Notes: generated from the sequence alone by a model not told the origin. A DNA stretch of 64,000 nucleotides from Virgibacillus_P tibetensis (GCF_036026595.1 NZ_JARZFX010000003.1:186001-250000); one strand, 5' to 3'; numbered from the stretch's first letter, positions 24,463-34,863 are shown. Made by a program: numbers and translations.

Positions 24463-27411
24463 TTACAGATGCATGATTTCCGAATCTTTAGATGATTCTA
24501 CCACTTCCTTTTTACATGTAAAAAGGATCACCTGCTGCTTTTTGGCTACCTCATGTACAATATCCATTATTCTGCTCGTTCGAACTGTATCAAAATGTAC
24601 AAATGCATCATCAATGATGAAAGGCATACGGTTCTTCTCGGTCATTATCTCACTAATTGCTAAACGCAGCGAAATATACAGCTGATCCAGCGTTCCCTGG
24701 GAAAGCTCCGTAACTGTATACCGCATCCCATCAGCTGCTGCCACTTGAAAAAGTTTAGTAGTGGAAGGTGCATAAACGGCTTGATAAGCATTTCCGGTAA
24801 GTATAGTAAAGTAATGAGAAGTACGGCTGATCACCTTCATTAAATACTTTTCACGATAAGTTCGCTTCGTTTCCAAAAGCATTTCTTTGGCTGTTTTCAA
24901 AACTGCCCATTCCTTTGCAAGCTTCGTCAATTGTTCCTTTTCCAACTCATATTGGTGAAGTGTCTTAGAATAGGATTCCGAAGACTCCATATAGGCAAGG
25001 TCTGCTTTTATATCTGCCAGTTGCTGACGTTTTGTGTCCAGGGTTTCTTCCAAATTACTGATTAAGGTCTGGGTTTGCTGGTAGTTAACTAGAAGTGTAC
25101 CCTCATCCGGCCTCTCTTTTGCTAATTGCTTCCAGGTATCCTCAGGAAGAGCAGCAGTGAGTTGTTCAATGCTTCTTTCCATTGCTTTTTTTATAGCAGT
25201 TCTTTCAGATAATTGGTTCCCTTTTTGGTAGAATTCGTCTTCTGTTTCTACTAGTGCACTCCGATAAAGTACATTAACCTCTTTTTCATATGTTTCGAGT
25301 TTTTGTATCACTTCATCCTGTGAACCTCTATTATCTTCTATTAAGTTTTCGTATTGTTCCAGCTGTTTTTGTATACTCTTTTTTCTTTGCATGATTTCTT
25401 CCAGATATTCAAGCTGTCTGTTAACTGGGCTATCTTTCAATTCCCCCTGATATGCTTGAAGAAACATAGTTAGTTTACAAGCAAAGTTGCCAGTTTGTGC
25501 TTCGAGTACTTCCACACTCTGACGAAGTTCCTCCCGCTCATGGGTTAACCGCAGGAGATTCTTCAAACTGTGGAAAAAGTCCGGCCAGTATACTACTTCT
25601 ATATTCAGTAAAAATGGGTATATCTCTAATTGTTCTTCTATTTGTAGCTGCATACTGGCTTCTTTACCTTCAACTAATTTTCTTTTTTCATTCCATTTTA
25701 TAAGTTTAATATCTGTATTTTTAATCTGTTCTTCTACAGTTGCTATTTCTGCTTCATGTTTGTGATGGACCGACAGTAAATATTCAGCCTCGTCTATTTC
25801 TTCCTTCGTCAGCTGAACAGATGGTAAATGGAGGTCTTCCTGATACATTATTTTTTCCATCTCGGATATCGACTTTTTAGTCCATACCCATTGCCCAAGA
25901 CCGACTACTAACATAAATCCCATTAATCCAAACAAAAAGGCCAAATCTGTAATAAATCCTACTATACCGAGTAAAAGACTGGCGACGATGAATCCTGTCA
26001 CGATTGTCCTGCTGTTTTTAATTTTTCCGGCTTTGTTTTTCGCCCAGTTTCCAGATCGTTCTACAGACTCCCGCTGTAGCCTTTGCAATAAGCTTGTTTC
26101 TTTATATATATTGATTTTTTGATTAAGGTCCGCTACCTGTTTATCTGTTAAAAGGACATCTTCTATTCCTTGTAGTTGGTTTATTAAATAATTCCGTTCA
26201 TTTTTCAGTTCATTATGCTCCTTTTTTAGCTGTTCTTTTTCAAAAGCTAACTTATCGGAGCTATCTTTTATTTGTTTCCATGTATTTTCCAAGTAAAAAG
26301 GGAAGGATAATTCAGTTAAATCTTCTTCTCTAATTCCAATATTCAAATCACTTATTTCGTTTTTTAGCTGGATAGTCAATTTATTTATGCTAGCGGTATT
26401 TCTATCCAGTTCTGACAAAGCTGCATTATAAACTGGTTTGTATTCAATTAATTTCTCAGCTTCTTCATAGCTTGTTTCCTTTTCAAAACCCGCTTGTAAT
26501 TCAGCCATCTTTTCTTTGTATTTCTGTTTATTATGCTGTAAAACTGCATGCTCGCTTTTTAAAGGCAGAAGATTTTCTTTTACTCTTTCAAGACGATCTA
26601 TACCATCTTCGGGGAAAGGAATCTCGGCAGGATAACTTGATAATTTCTGTGACAGGTTTAAGTAATCCTGTAAAATTGGTAACGCATGTTGCTTTTTTTC
26701 TATCAGAAGCAGATTTTTGTTACCGTCTTTTAATTTAATCTGTAATTGGTCGATATCCTCTGACAAACTAGCTTTTTGGGCGCTTTTTTCGCGGTAAGAT
26801 GCCTCAGCAGACTTATAGCTGTTTACCATATGAAACAGCTCATCCAATGAATCCAGTTGCTGATTAATCGCTGGTTTTTTTCCAAAAGGCTTAAACAGTT
26901 CCCCAATCCTGTTATCCAATCGCTTTTCAACAGAGTAGATTGTCGTTGAACCTGTTAGGCCTATGCCAAGGAGGACTTCACCCAAATCCTCCTCTTTCAT
27001 ATCTTTCAAACCAGTTAAATCCAGTGCTGAAAAAGAAAAAATGGACTGATAGGTCTGATAGGTCATCCCCTTTAAACGTTCTCGCAACCACTCGTCGTCA
27101 TATTCCTGCCCACTGTCTGTGTAACAGACTGCTGACCCATTTTTGACCTCATCAATCCGTTCTACCGTAAAGTTTCCGAAAGCCGGATCATAAATAGTAA
27201 TCCTTCCTCCCATTTTCCCACTTGTTTTCGGCCGATAGAATGCGCGTTGCTTCGGTGGTAAACCAAACAGCATAAAGAGAATGAATTTCTGTAATGTTGA
27301 TTTCCCGGATTCGTTTTCACCATAGATCACATTAACTGAGTCACTTGTAAAATCTATGGTGAAATCCACCCATTTGCCAAAACCAAATATAGTAGCCTTT
27401 TGTATCTTCAT
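24463..27411 (-). CDS. yhaN: SbcC/Rad50-like ATPase YhaN
   Basis: 982 aa. The N-terminal Walker A is VIYGENESGKSTLQKF; long coiled coils occupy about residues 180-480 and 560-850, interrupted by two membrane-like segments (about residues 465-510). The C-terminal half-domain has the signature ELSQGTLDQLYISLRLAISE and Walker B FIIDDAFVHFD. Acts with YhaO in DNA-end processing. GTG at 27420 is possible, but the ATG at 27411 gives the usual MKIQ start. One base separates yhaO from the GTG. Confidence 0.92.
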   Translation of the reverse strand: MKIQKATIFGFGKWVDFTIDFTSDSVNVIYGENESGKSTLQKFILFMLFGLPPKQRAFYRPKTSGKMGGRITIYDPAFGNFTVERIDEVKNGSAVCYTDSGQEYDDEWLRERLKGMTYQTYQSIFSFSALDLTGLKDMKEEDLGEVLLGIGLTGSTTIYSVEKRLDNRIGELFKPFGKKPAINQQLDSLDELFHMVNSYKSAEASYREKSAQKASLSEDIDQLQIKLKDGNKNLLLIEKKQHALPILQDYLNLSQKLSSYPAEIPFPEDGIDRLERVKENLLPLKSEHAVLQHNKQKYKEKMAELQAGFEKETSYEEAEKLIEYKPVYNAALSELDRNTASINKLTIQLKNEISDLNIGIREEDLTELSFPFYLENTWKQIKDSSDKLAFEKEQLKKEHNELKNERNYLINQLQGIEDVLLTDKQVADLNQKINIYKETSLLQRLQRESVERSGNWAKNKAGKIKNSRTIVTGFIVASLLLGIVGFITDLAFLFGLMGFMLVVGLGQWVWTKKSISEMEKIMYQEDLHLPSVQLTKEEIDEAEYLLSVHHKHEAEIATVEEQIKNTDIKLIKWNEKRKLVEGKEASMQLQIEEQLEIYPFLLNIEVVYWPDFFHSLKNLLRLTHEREELRQSVEVLEAQTGNFACKLTMFLQAYQGELKDSPVNRQLEYLEEIMQRKKSIQKQLEQYENLIEDNRGSQDEVIQKLETYEKEVNVLYRSALVETEDEFYQKGNQLSERTAIKKAMERSIEQLTAALPEDTWKQLAKERPDEGTLLVNYQQTQTLISNLEETLDTKRQQLADIKADLAYMESSESYSKTLHQYELEKEQLTKLAKEWAVLKTAKEMLLETKRTYREKYLMKVISRTSHYFTILTGNAYQAVYAPSTTKLFQVAAADGMRYTVTELSQGTLDQLYISLRLAISEIMTEKNRMPFIIDDAFVHFDTVRTSRIMDIVHEVAKKQQVILFTCKKEVVESSKDSEIMHL

Positions 27412-27421
27412 TCCATTCACC

Positions 27422-28639
27422 TTATTCCTTTAAAAGTTCATGAAGTAACAGTTCTTCTGCCTCAGCCTTAATGGACTGTTCCTCTTCTTCAGATAATCTG
27501 GTAATATATTTTCTTGCTTGCCTTTGCTGATACAGCTCTTTTAGAAGCGGCTGTATCGAGTCCTCTTTAATGTGACGGGACAGCTCTCCAATAAAGTGTT
27601 CCTCTCCATATAAATTTCTGTTGGGACTGCTGCAGGGGTACTGGAAGGAATAACGGAATACATAGCCCCAGGCTTGCTGATAAACTATCGTTTCGTTAAC
27701 CAAGTCAATAATGTCCTCAAAAAGCTTCTCACTTTTCCACTTTTTTAATCTTGTATTAGTACTAACTAATATCAAGTCGTACAGCTTGTTTACACTTGTC
27801 TGTAAGGCAGCTTGTATTTTTGTTTCCACCTGATGAATTTCTTGGCATTCCGAAATGTCCAATTCTACTCGCTGGAATTGCACTGCCTGTAAGGGAATAA
27901 AGTCTAGTTCTGATCTACCTTCGGTCAGGACAACATGATAGCATCCTTTTTCACCTGTTTCCTTGCGATGCCTTCCCTGCGTATTCCCAGGATAGACAAC
28001 CAATGGATTGTCTTTTAATACCTCCCGCTGATGAATATGTCCTAACGCCCAGTAGTTAAAATCCTGCTCCATAAAATCACTAAGCTGAAATGGCGCATAA
28101 ACATCATGCTCTGTATTCGTGTGAACACTGCCGTGGAGCATTCCAATATGAAAAGGAACAGTATCATCTGTAATCACATATTCCATTATCTTCTTTTCAG
28201 TTACCGACCGGTTTTCATAACTAAACCCATAAATAGTCGCTGTTGCTTTTTCGTTTTTCTTATATGTAAACTGACCTACCTTTTCTTTCGGGAAAATAAA
28301 TACATTATCAGGGTAAGTAACAGGATAACTATTTCCCTGTATGTAATCATGGTTGCCATAGGACAGATAAACCGATATATGATTGCGCTTTAATTCTTCA
28401 AATGCTCTTTTTAACCGCACCTGAGCCTTTAAACTCTGCTTTTCATTGTCAAATAAATCCCCAACGAGAAGAATAAAGTCAACTTTTTTCTCTATTGCTG
28501 TATTTACCAACCGATCAAGCGCAACAAACGTACTTTCACGTATTTCCTGTAAAATTACGTCTGGGACATCAGCCAATCCTTTGAACGGACTGTCCAAATG
28601 CAGATCTGCTGCATGTATAAAGGATATTTGTTCTGACAT
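27422..28639 (-). CDS. yhaO: SbcD/Mre11-like metallophosphoesterase YhaO
   Basis: 405 aa. Phosphoesterase motifs: FIHAADLHLDSPF, LLVGDLFDNE, LSYGNHDYIQG, GMLHGSV and ALGHIHQRE, the complete two-metal nuclease site. B. subtilis YhaO has 408 aa. It pairs with YhaN, transcribed immediately downstream. The start at 28639 follows GGAGGTAAGG. Confidence 0.94.
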   Translation of the reverse strand: MSEQISFIHAADLHLDSPFKGLADVPDVILQEIRESTFVALDRLVNTAIEKKVDFILLVGDLFDNEKQSLKAQVRLKRAFEELKRNHISVYLSYGNHDYIQGNSYPVTYPDNVFIFPKEKVGQFTYKKNEKATATIYGFSYENRSVTEKKIMEYVITDDTVPFHIGMLHGSVHTNTEHDVYAPFQLSDFMEQDFNYWALGHIHQREVLKDNPLVVYPGNTQGRHRKETGEKGCYHVVLTEGRSELDFIPLQAVQFQRVELDISECQEIHQVETKIQAALQTSVNKLYDLILVSTNTRLKKWKSEKLFEDIIDLVNETIVYQQAWGYVFRYSFQYPCSSPNRNLYGEEHFIGELSRHIKEDSIQPLLKELYQQRQARKYITRLSEEEEQSIKAEAEELLLHELLKE

Positions 28640-28712
28640 TTGCCTTACCTCCATTCAGCCACTCTCATCCCTAGTTTAGCAAATACACTGATAGAATGCA
28701 CGTTCTATTCGT

Positions 28713-28745
28713 TTGAAAGAAAAAGGCCACAAACTGTGACCTCTT
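28713..28745 (-). terminator. Terminator of yhaQP
   Basis: On the minus strand GGTCACA, loop, TGTGGCC (one G-U), then TTTTTCTTTC, just after the yhaP stop codon. Confidence 0.8.
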
Positions 28746-28756
28746 TTTTAACACTT

Positions 28757-30007
28757 CTACTCTTTTTTCGATAAAGCTATCGCCTTTTTGAAGTCCTTTA
28801 ATGAACTGGAGCGACCATACATCAATACGCCGCCTCTGTATACTCTGGCTCCAATTAACCCGAGAAGTACAATAGTTCCAATTAAAATACTCATTGCTAA
28901 CGCAACTTCCCACAATGGTATATCCAGCATTCCAATACGCAGGAACATAACCATAGGTGTAAAAAAGGGAATGAAGGAACTAATTGTTACAAACGTTGAT
29001 TCCGGCATCCCAATCCCGAACATGGCAATAAAGAAGGCAATAATAATTAAGAATATCATCGGTAATAGTAACTGTTGAACATCTTCCACTCTGCTTACCA
29101 ATGATCCGAGCATCGCTGCTAGTGTAGCATAGAGTAAATAGCCTAACAGGAAGAATACAATAGCATAGACATAAATAGTGGGTGAAGTGTCCTGAATACC
29201 GAATTCCTCAAAGAAGCCACCTGAAAGTTCATCCTGCTTAGAAGTAATTAAAAAGTACCCTGCTGCAACAAAAAGGACTACTTGTGTTAGACCAAGTAAT
29301 GCAATGCCGATTATTTTTGCAAACATATGGGTAACTGGTGAGGCACTGGATACTAGAATCTCCATCACGCGCGAAGATTTTTCAGTAGCTACATCGGTTG
29401 CAATCATTTGTCCGTATAGCATGACAGCCATATATAACAAAAATAACATAACATAGACAACACCTCTTGCCTGATTAAGCTCTTCTTGTGTCTTAGCTTC
29501 TTCATCCAACGCAATCGTCTGAAACATTACAGGTGCGTTAATTTCAGCCAGCGCTGCTTCATCAATTCCAGACTGCTCCGTCGCAATTGTTATTTTCACT
29601 TGCTGCAGATGCTGTTCCAAAAACAGTTGATTACCAATGTCAGATATACTATTAACAAAGTATTTGGCCTCTGGTAATTGATTACCATTCAGTGATAATA
29701 TCATAAATGCTTTGAATTCACCCTCTTTAACAGCCGCTTTCGCTTCTTCCTCCGAACCTTCAAATGCAACTAATTCCATTTCATCATTAGTACCTTCTAC
29801 ATTCTGTTTCAATGGCTCAAAAAGTGTATTAGATTCATCGAGCACAGCAATTCTCTCCTCCGCGTCACCAGAAAGTGTTTCCATTATCGTTTGGAAATTT
29901 GCTATCCCAAAAATAAATAATAATGTGATCAGGGTACTAATAAGGAAGGTTTTCGCTTTTACACGTGTCATATAAGTATGAGACATAATAATCCAAAACT
30001 TATTCAT
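28757..30007 (-). CDS. yhaP: ABC transporter permease YhaP (NatB-type)
   Basis: 416 aa. One N-terminal membrane helix, a large extracytoplasmic domain (about residues 40-175) and five or six C-terminal helices, the ABC-2/NatB layout of Na+ or drug exporters. Contains the family stretch ATDVATEKSSRVMEILVSSASP. The ATG at 30007 with TAGGTG upstream is preferred to a GTG nine bases earlier. It directly follows the ATPase yhaQ. Substrate unknown. Confidence 0.9.
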   Translation of the reverse strand: MNKFWIIMSHTYMTRVKAKTFLISTLITLLFIFGIANFQTIMETLSGDAEERIAVLDESNTLFEPLKQNVEGTNDEMELVAFEGSEEEAKAAVKEGEFKAFMILSLNGNQLPEAKYFVNSISDIGNQLFLEQHLQQVKITIATEQSGIDEAALAEINAPVMFQTIALDEEAKTQEELNQARGVVYVMLFLLYMAVMLYGQMIATDVATEKSSRVMEILVSSASPVTHMFAKIIGIALLGLTQVVLFVAAGYFLITSKQDELSGGFFEEFGIQDTSPTIYVYAIVFFLLGYLLYATLAAMLGSLVSRVEDVQQLLLPMIFLIIIAFFIAMFGIGMPESTFVTISSFIPFFTPMVMFLRIGMLDIPLWEVALAMSILIGTIVLLGLIGARVYRGGVLMYGRSSSLKDFKKAIALSKKE

Positions 30008-30899
30008 AGGAAGCACCTACTTTCTCGATAAAAATATCATTCAGTGATGGCTCTTCCAGATCAAATTTACGGATAAATCCTTTTCCTTGCAGTGCAGAAA
30101 ATATAGTCTGTGAAACAGCTTCATTTTTGATCTGCAGCTCACAGCCCTCTGTAATCTGTTTATAATGAACGACACCCGGGTATTCTTTCAGGAAATCCAG
30201 GGGTGTTTCTGAATGAATCACTAAATTTTTCTTGCCATAGGAACGTTTAATATCCCGCAGCGTTCCCTGTACAACCGGCTTCCCTTTATGGAGTATACAC
30301 AAATGCTTACACAGTTCTTCCACATGATCCATTTGGTGGGATGAAAATACGATGGAAGTACCTTGCTCCTTCAAGTCCAAAACTGCTTCTTTGAGCATTT
30401 CCACATTTATTGGGTCCAGCCCGGAAAACGGTTCATCCAAAATTAATAATTCAGGTTTGTGTATAATTGCAGAGATAAATTGAATTTTTTGCTGGTTCCC
30501 TTTTGATAGTTCCTCTACTTTTTTGTTCATATATTCAGGTACCTTAAATCGTGCCAGCCATTTCTCTGTCTCTGACAGGATAGTACCTTTATTCATTCCC
30601 CTTAATTTCCCCAAATAGATTAACTGATCTTTAACGGTCAACTTAGGATATAATCCCCTTTCTTCTGGAAGATAACCAATTAAATGACTTTTATCATAGC
30701 CTATAGACTCGCCATTCCAGGAAATTTCTCCTTCTGAACTATCTAGTAATCCAAGAATCATACGGAATGTAGTAGTTTTTCCAGCTCCATTTCCACCTAG
30801 AAACCCAAACATTTCATTCTCTGGAATTTCTAGTGATAGCCTGTCCACAGCTATATCCCTACCAAAACGCTTTGTTACATTTTTCAGTACTAATGTCAT
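30000..30899 (-). CDS. yhaQ: ABC transporter ATPase YhaQ (NatA-type)
   Basis: 299 aa, as B. subtilis YhaQ (298). Walker A GGNGAGKTT, signature LSKGNQQKIQF, Walker B LLILDEPFSGLDP, H-loop SSHQ. A C-terminal extension of about 80 residues is typical of the NatA group. The start at 30899 has AAAGGGG seven bases upstream; the TTG at 30917 lies before it. The stop overlaps yhaP. Confidence 0.93.
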   Translation of the reverse strand: MTLVLKNVTKRFGRDIAVDRLSLEIPENEMFGFLGGNGAGKTTTFRMILGLLDSSEGEISWNGESIGYDKSHLIGYLPEERGLYPKLTVKDQLIYLGKLRGMNKGTILSETEKWLARFKVPEYMNKKVEELSKGNQQKIQFISAIIHKPELLILDEPFSGLDPINVEMLKEAVLDLKEQGTSIVFSSHQMDHVEELCKHLCILHKGKPVVQGTLRDIKRSYGKKNLVIHSETPLDFLKEYPGVVHYKQITEGCELQIKNEAVSQTIFSALQGKGFIRKFDLEEPSLNDIFIEKVGASYE

Positions 30900-31089
30900 T
30901 TTTATTCCCCTTTCCAAGTTGTAGTACGTACGAAATCCAAAACCGTTTCATTTATATCCCCCTCGTTAAAATTTTGTGTTTACTGAAGATACCTACAGGA
31001 TAAAAATTCCTGTATAATAAAAGCAGGAAACTATTGAATGACCAAGAATATGTAGTATATACACCTATTGAAATCAGGGAGGAAAAAGC

Positions 31090-31275
31090 ATGCGATCTTA
31101 TGTATTAACAGTATTTGAACAAACCGGCGAAAAACTACTTGACGAGACATTTACTGCTGCAAGTGATGATGAAGCAAAAGAGATCGGCCAGAAGCGATTA
31201 ACGGATGAAGGGTACGGTGACCATACACACCGGTGTGTTACACCCGAAGCAAAATTAATACTATTTCACCGATAA
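31090..31275 (+). CDS. yhzD: YhzD-family small protein
   Basis: 61 aa, matching B. subtilis YhzD in size and pattern: FEQTGEKLLDETFTA, EAKEIGQK, HRCVTPEAKLILFHR. Small alpha/beta cytosolic protein of unknown role. GGGAGGAAAAAGC precedes the ATG, and TATAAT lies 72 bases upstream of it. Sits between yhaQP and yhaR as in B. subtilis. Confidence 0.82.
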   Translation: MRSYVLTVFEQTGEKLLDETFTAASDDEAKEIGQKRLTDEGYGDHTHRCVTPEAKLILFHR

Positions 31276-31309
31276 ACAAAAGACGACTTCATATTTCTGA
31301 GGTCGTCTT
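31276..31309 (-). terminator. Terminator between yhzD and yhaR
   Basis: AAGACGACTTCA pairs with TGAGGTCGTCTT (one G-U). The T tract (TTTTGTTT) is on the minus strand, so it mainly serves yhaR. Confidence 0.8.
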
Positions 31310-31323
31310 GTAAATTATATAGT

Positions 31324-32094
31324 CTACTTCCCCTTAAATAGTGGTTTTCTTTTATCCAGAAAGGCTTGTACACCTTCCTTGTGGTCTTCCGTGTTTCTCA
31401 GTTCCCATTGCGCCTTTTGCTCTTCGTTTAAATAATACTGTAGTTCCGCTTTTTGTTTTGAATGGTAAATCATTTTTGTTTTAAGCATAGCAACCATCGG
31501 GGACGTTAAAAGTCTGCCTGCCAGCTGACTAGCATGTTCTAGTACTGGATCATCTGTTGTGATATCTACTAACCCCATCGCTTCAGCTTTTGGTCCTTTT
31601 ACCTGCTCCAGACCCCATGTGAACTGTTTTGCTTTCTGAGCACCCAACCGCTGCTCCAGCCAGAAATGTCCGCCACCATCTGGTGCCAGCCCTACACCTA
31701 TAAATAACATTCCCAACTTGGAATCATTTTGGGCAACTACGTAATCTGCTGTCAAGGCCAAGCTTAGCCCCAGACCTGCCGCTGATCCATGAATAGCTGA
31801 AATAATGATTTTCGGCATAGTATACAATTTCATTACAATCTTTCCAATCGTCTGCATTACTTCATCATAGATCTCTCTGTCTGCAAAATCTTTTAACATC
31901 TGCATGTCTCCACCAGCACAGAAAGCTTTTCCTTTGCCTGCCAGGATAACAAGTTCATCCGTGTTTTTCTCAACTTGTTCAATTACTTTCAGCAGTTCTT
32001 CTAGCATTTCTTTGTTTAACGCATTATAACGGTCTGGACGATTTAAATAAATATAAGAAATCTGATCCTTACTCTCATGTAACACAGTTGCCAT
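31324..32094 (-). CDS. yhaR: Enoyl-CoA hydratase/isomerase family protein YhaR
   Basis: 256-aa crotonase fold. Oxyanion-hole segments KAFCAGGDMQML and ISAIHGSAAGLGLSLALTADYV are present; the position of the second catalytic Glu reads APDGGGHFWL, so a true hydratase Glu may be replaced by Asp. Predicted to act on acyl-CoA thioesters. AAAGGAG lies 10 bases before the ATG. Length as B. subtilis YhaR (255). Confidence 0.87.
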   Translation of the reverse strand: MATVLHESKDQISYIYLNRPDRYNALNKEMLEELLKVIEQVEKNTDELVILAGKGKAFCAGGDMQMLKDFADREIYDEVMQTIGKIVMKLYTMPKIIISAIHGSAAGLGLSLALTADYVVAQNDSKLGMLFIGVGLAPDGGGHFWLEQRLGAQKAKQFTWGLEQVKGPKAEAMGLVDITTDDPVLEHASQLAGRLLTSPMVAMLKTKMIYHSKQKAELQYYLNEEQKAQWELRNTEDHKEGVQAFLDKRKPLFKGK

Positions 32095-32167
32095 ACAAGC
32101 TAGTCTCCTTTAAAAATAATATGTACTATTCTTAGTTAAATTCGCTGTACGTATTTAAAATCCTGCA

Positions 32168-32206
32168 AGAAAACAAAAAACCCACAGACTTTAATCCTGC
32201 GAGTTT
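32168..32206 (-). terminator. Terminator of yheA
   Basis: On the minus strand AAACTCGCAG pairs with CTGTGGGTTT, followed by TTTGTTTTC. Confidence 0.8.
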
Positions 32207-32224
32207 AATAATTTCAATATTTTG

Positions 32225-32584
32225 TTATTCAGCTACTTCTTCTTGACCACCGTACAGTTCTTCCAATGGTTTTGTAATAATTCGACTAACATCATTGATT
32301 ACTTGGTTTAGGCGTTGTTCTTCTTCCATCAATTTAGATATATCTTGATGTTGTTGAACAAGTTCTACCACCTGACGAGCCTTTTCAACTTCTTCTTCCG
32401 TAATTTCTTGTCCTTGCATTTGTTTTTCCTGTAATGCCATTTGAGTGTCGCGGAAGTTTTCAAACATTTGTTTAGCAGAAGCATCATTCATAACTGCTTC
32501 GTAAGCTACTTTTAAATTATTAAATTCCTCACTCTCGCGGATTGCTTTTTCTAAATCATACGCACTGTCATAAATATTAGGCAT
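32225..32584 (-). CDS. yheA: YlbF/YmcA-family protein YheA
   Basis: 119 aa, helical, opening MPNIYDSAYDLEKAIRESEEF with FENFRDTQMALQEKQMQGQEITEEE, the DUF964/Com_YlbF pattern. Paralogs YlbF and YmcA form the Y-complex that modulates RNase Y; YheA itself is uncharacterised. AAAGGAGG precedes the ATG. Length as B. subtilis YheA (117). Confidence 0.88.
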   Translation of the reverse strand: MPNIYDSAYDLEKAIRESEEFNNLKVAYEAVMNDASAKQMFENFRDTQMALQEKQMQGQEITEEEVEKARQVVELVQQHQDISKLMEEEQRLNQVINDVSRIITKPLEELYGGQEEVAE

Positions 32585-32754
32585 GATATATCCTCCTTTA
32601 TTTTTCTTACTAAGTAAGTTCTCTGTTACTATAACAAACGTAAAGGTTCATGTATACCAATTCGGGGTACGGCTTTAAACCCTGAAAAAGGTTTTTCTAT
32701 ATGTGAATCATTGCTATAATTAAAATAAGACCGCACAGAAATGAGGTTTTAACA

Positions 32755-33654
32755 ATGGTGAAACAACTCAAAAAAATATTTCCATCTTTTATTTTTTTCC
32801 AGGATTATAAGCAGGTTACAGCTACAGAATATCAATGGTTTATTACAGCAGATAATCAGATAATTGGCATTGATAATAGCGAATTAACGCAGAAAGATAC
32901 ATCAATACTCACCACCTTCCTCTCGCCATATAACATCAACATACCACTACCGACTGCAGAGGAGCAGCTGTGGAGAAAACGTATAGAGTCGACTAAAACA
33001 ATATCTCATCATGAACTGGGTACTACAGTGTATCGATTTGTTTATTTCTCTATACAGAAAAATCAAATCGAACCGAAGCTGTTTAAGGAAGCTATTTATG
33101 CGTTTTTCACAAAAGCAGTTCCGATTATATGGGAAAATGAACACGAAGGAATGATCATTGAGGAAAAGAACGCTCATGCTGGGGAAGACTTATCGTATGA
33201 ACAAATTATTGATGTACTGATGAGTGACTTATATGTAAAAATAAACTTCTTAGTAGGGCCTTACTTTGAAAATCTGAATAACATAAAGAAGCATTACTTA
33301 TCTTTAGCGAGAAGCGCTGAACTAGCATTTACTTATTCTGACAAAGCTGTTGTCACATACATTGATACCATCCCATTTAAGTTGGTAGAACAAGCAGATA
33401 ACGAATTCAAAAATGAAATTACCTCCATCGCCTTAAAAGAATTCGCTTCAGATGAAGACATGCTTCATACCATTAAAACGTTTCTCCAATGTAATTTAAA
33501 TGTTTCCGTTACTGCAAAAGAATTATATATGCATCGGAATAGCCTGCAGTACCGGTTGGATAAATTCAATGAAAGAACAAACATAGATATTCGGCAATTT
33601 CACCAAGCATTAACTGTCTATTTAGCTCTCTTGGCAAACATGCACAAAGATTGA
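32755..33654 (+). CDS. PucR-type helix-turn-helix regulator (YxkF-like)
   Basis: 299 aa. The C-terminal PucR HTH reads FLQCNLNVSVTAKELYMHRNSLQYRLDKFNERTNIDIR; the N-terminal 220 residues are an unrecognised sensor region. It lies 91 bp upstream of msmX in the same direction; in B. subtilis msmX also neighbours a PucR-type gene (yxkF). May regulate msmX or sugar import. No autoregulatory site is evident. Confidence 0.75.
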   Translation: MVKQLKKIFPSFIFFQDYKQVTATEYQWFITADNQIIGIDNSELTQKDTSILTTFLSPYNINIPLPTAEEQLWRKRIESTKTISHHELGTTVYRFVYFSIQKNQIEPKLFKEAIYAFFTKAVPIIWENEHEGMIIEEKNAHAGEDLSYEQIIDVLMSDLYVKINFLVGPYFENLNNIKKHYLSLARSAELAFTYSDKAVVTYIDTIPFKLVEQADNEFKNEITSIALKEFASDEDMLHTIKTFLQCNLNVSVTAKELYMHRNSLQYRLDKFNERTNIDIRQFHQALTVYLALLANMHKD

Positions 33655-33745
33655 AGCGTTCTTTGTGCATCATTCCCATTACGATTTGGACGAACATTTC
33701 ATATACTAGAGATAAGAAAGCACTTACATACATGGAGGGAATTAA

Positions 33746-34849
33746 ATGGCTGAACTACGGTTGGAACATATTCAGAAGACTTATGATAAGAAAGTAATTG
33801 CAGTGGATGACTTTAATTTAAACATAGAGGACAAAGAGTTTATTGTTTTTGTTGGCCCTTCAGGCTGTGGTAAATCTACTACGCTGAGAATGATTGCCGG
33901 ACTGGAAGAAATTTCAGACGGCGAATTATATATTAATGATAAGAAAATGAATGATGTTGCTCCTAAAGATCGTGATATTGCAATGGTCTTCCAAAATTAT
34001 GCGCTTTACCCACATATGAACGTGTACGATAATATGGCATTCGGTTTAAAGCTTCGTAAATTTAAAAAAGATGAAATTGAAAAACGCGTTAATAACGCTG
34101 CTAAAATATTGGGACTTGAAGCGTACCTCGACCGTAAGCCAAAAGCACTTTCTGGTGGTCAACGCCAGCGGGTAGCATTGGGCCGTGCAATTGTCCGTGA
34201 CGCTAAGGTTTTTTTAATGGATGAACCATTATCCAACCTTGATGCTAAATTACGTGTACAAATGCGTGCAGAAATACAAAAGCTTCACAGACGGCTGCAG
34301 ACAACTACCATCTATGTAACACACGACCAAACAGAGGCAATGACAATGGCAACCCGCCTTGTTGTTATGAAAGATGGTATTATCCAGCAGGTCGGTGCTC
34401 CAAAAGACGTATATGACAACCCTGAAAATGTGTTCGTCGGTGGATTTATTGGTTCACCTTCCATGAACTTCTTTTCTGGTAAATTAACGGAAAGTTATTT
34501 TGAAATGGATAATGATATCAAAGTTAAGGTTCCAGAAGGAAAAATGAAAATGCTCCGTGAACAAGATTATATCGGCAAAGATATTATATTAGGTATCCGC
34601 CCTGAAGATATTCATGATGAGCCAGTGTTTATTGATTCAACTCCGGAGACGAAAATCACTGCTTTGATTGAGGTGGCGGAGTTAATGGGAGCAGAGTCAT
34701 TCCTTTATTCTAAAGTTAATGATCAAGATTTTGTTGCACGCGTAGATTCCCGTTCTGATATAGTCGGGGGAGACAAGATTGTTTTAGCTTTTGATATGAA
34801 TAATTCCCATTTCTTTGATAAAGATTCCGAACTGCGCATACGCAGTTAG
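33746..34849 (+). CDS. msmX: Multi-sugar ABC transporter ATPase MsmX/UgpC
   Basis: 367 aa. Walker A GPSGCGKST, Q-loop MVFQNYALYPHM, signature LSGGQRQRVALGRA, Walker B FLMDEPLSNLD, and a C-terminal TOBE/OB domain (from about residue 240; LGIRPEDIHDE). A shared ATPase that energises several sugar importers in Bacilli. No permease genes adjoin it, as expected for a stand-alone MsmX. GGAGGG precedes the ATG. Confidence 0.93.
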   Translation: MAELRLEHIQKTYDKKVIAVDDFNLNIEDKEFIVFVGPSGCGKSTTLRMIAGLEEISDGELYINDKKMNDVAPKDRDIAMVFQNYALYPHMNVYDNMAFGLKLRKFKKDEIEKRVNNAAKILGLEAYLDRKPKALSGGQRQRVALGRAIVRDAKVFLMDEPLSNLDAKLRVQMRAEIQKLHRRLQTTTIYVTHDQTEAMTMATRLVVMKDGIIQQVGAPKDVYDNPENVFVGGFIGSPSMNFFSGKLTESYFEMDNDIKVKVPEGKMKMLREQDYIGKDIILGIRPEDIHDEPVFIDSTPETKITALIEVAELMGAESFLYSKVNDQDFVARVDSRSDIVGGDKIVLAFDMNNSHFFDKDSELRIRS

Positions 34850-34863
34850 AGAAAGAAACAAGA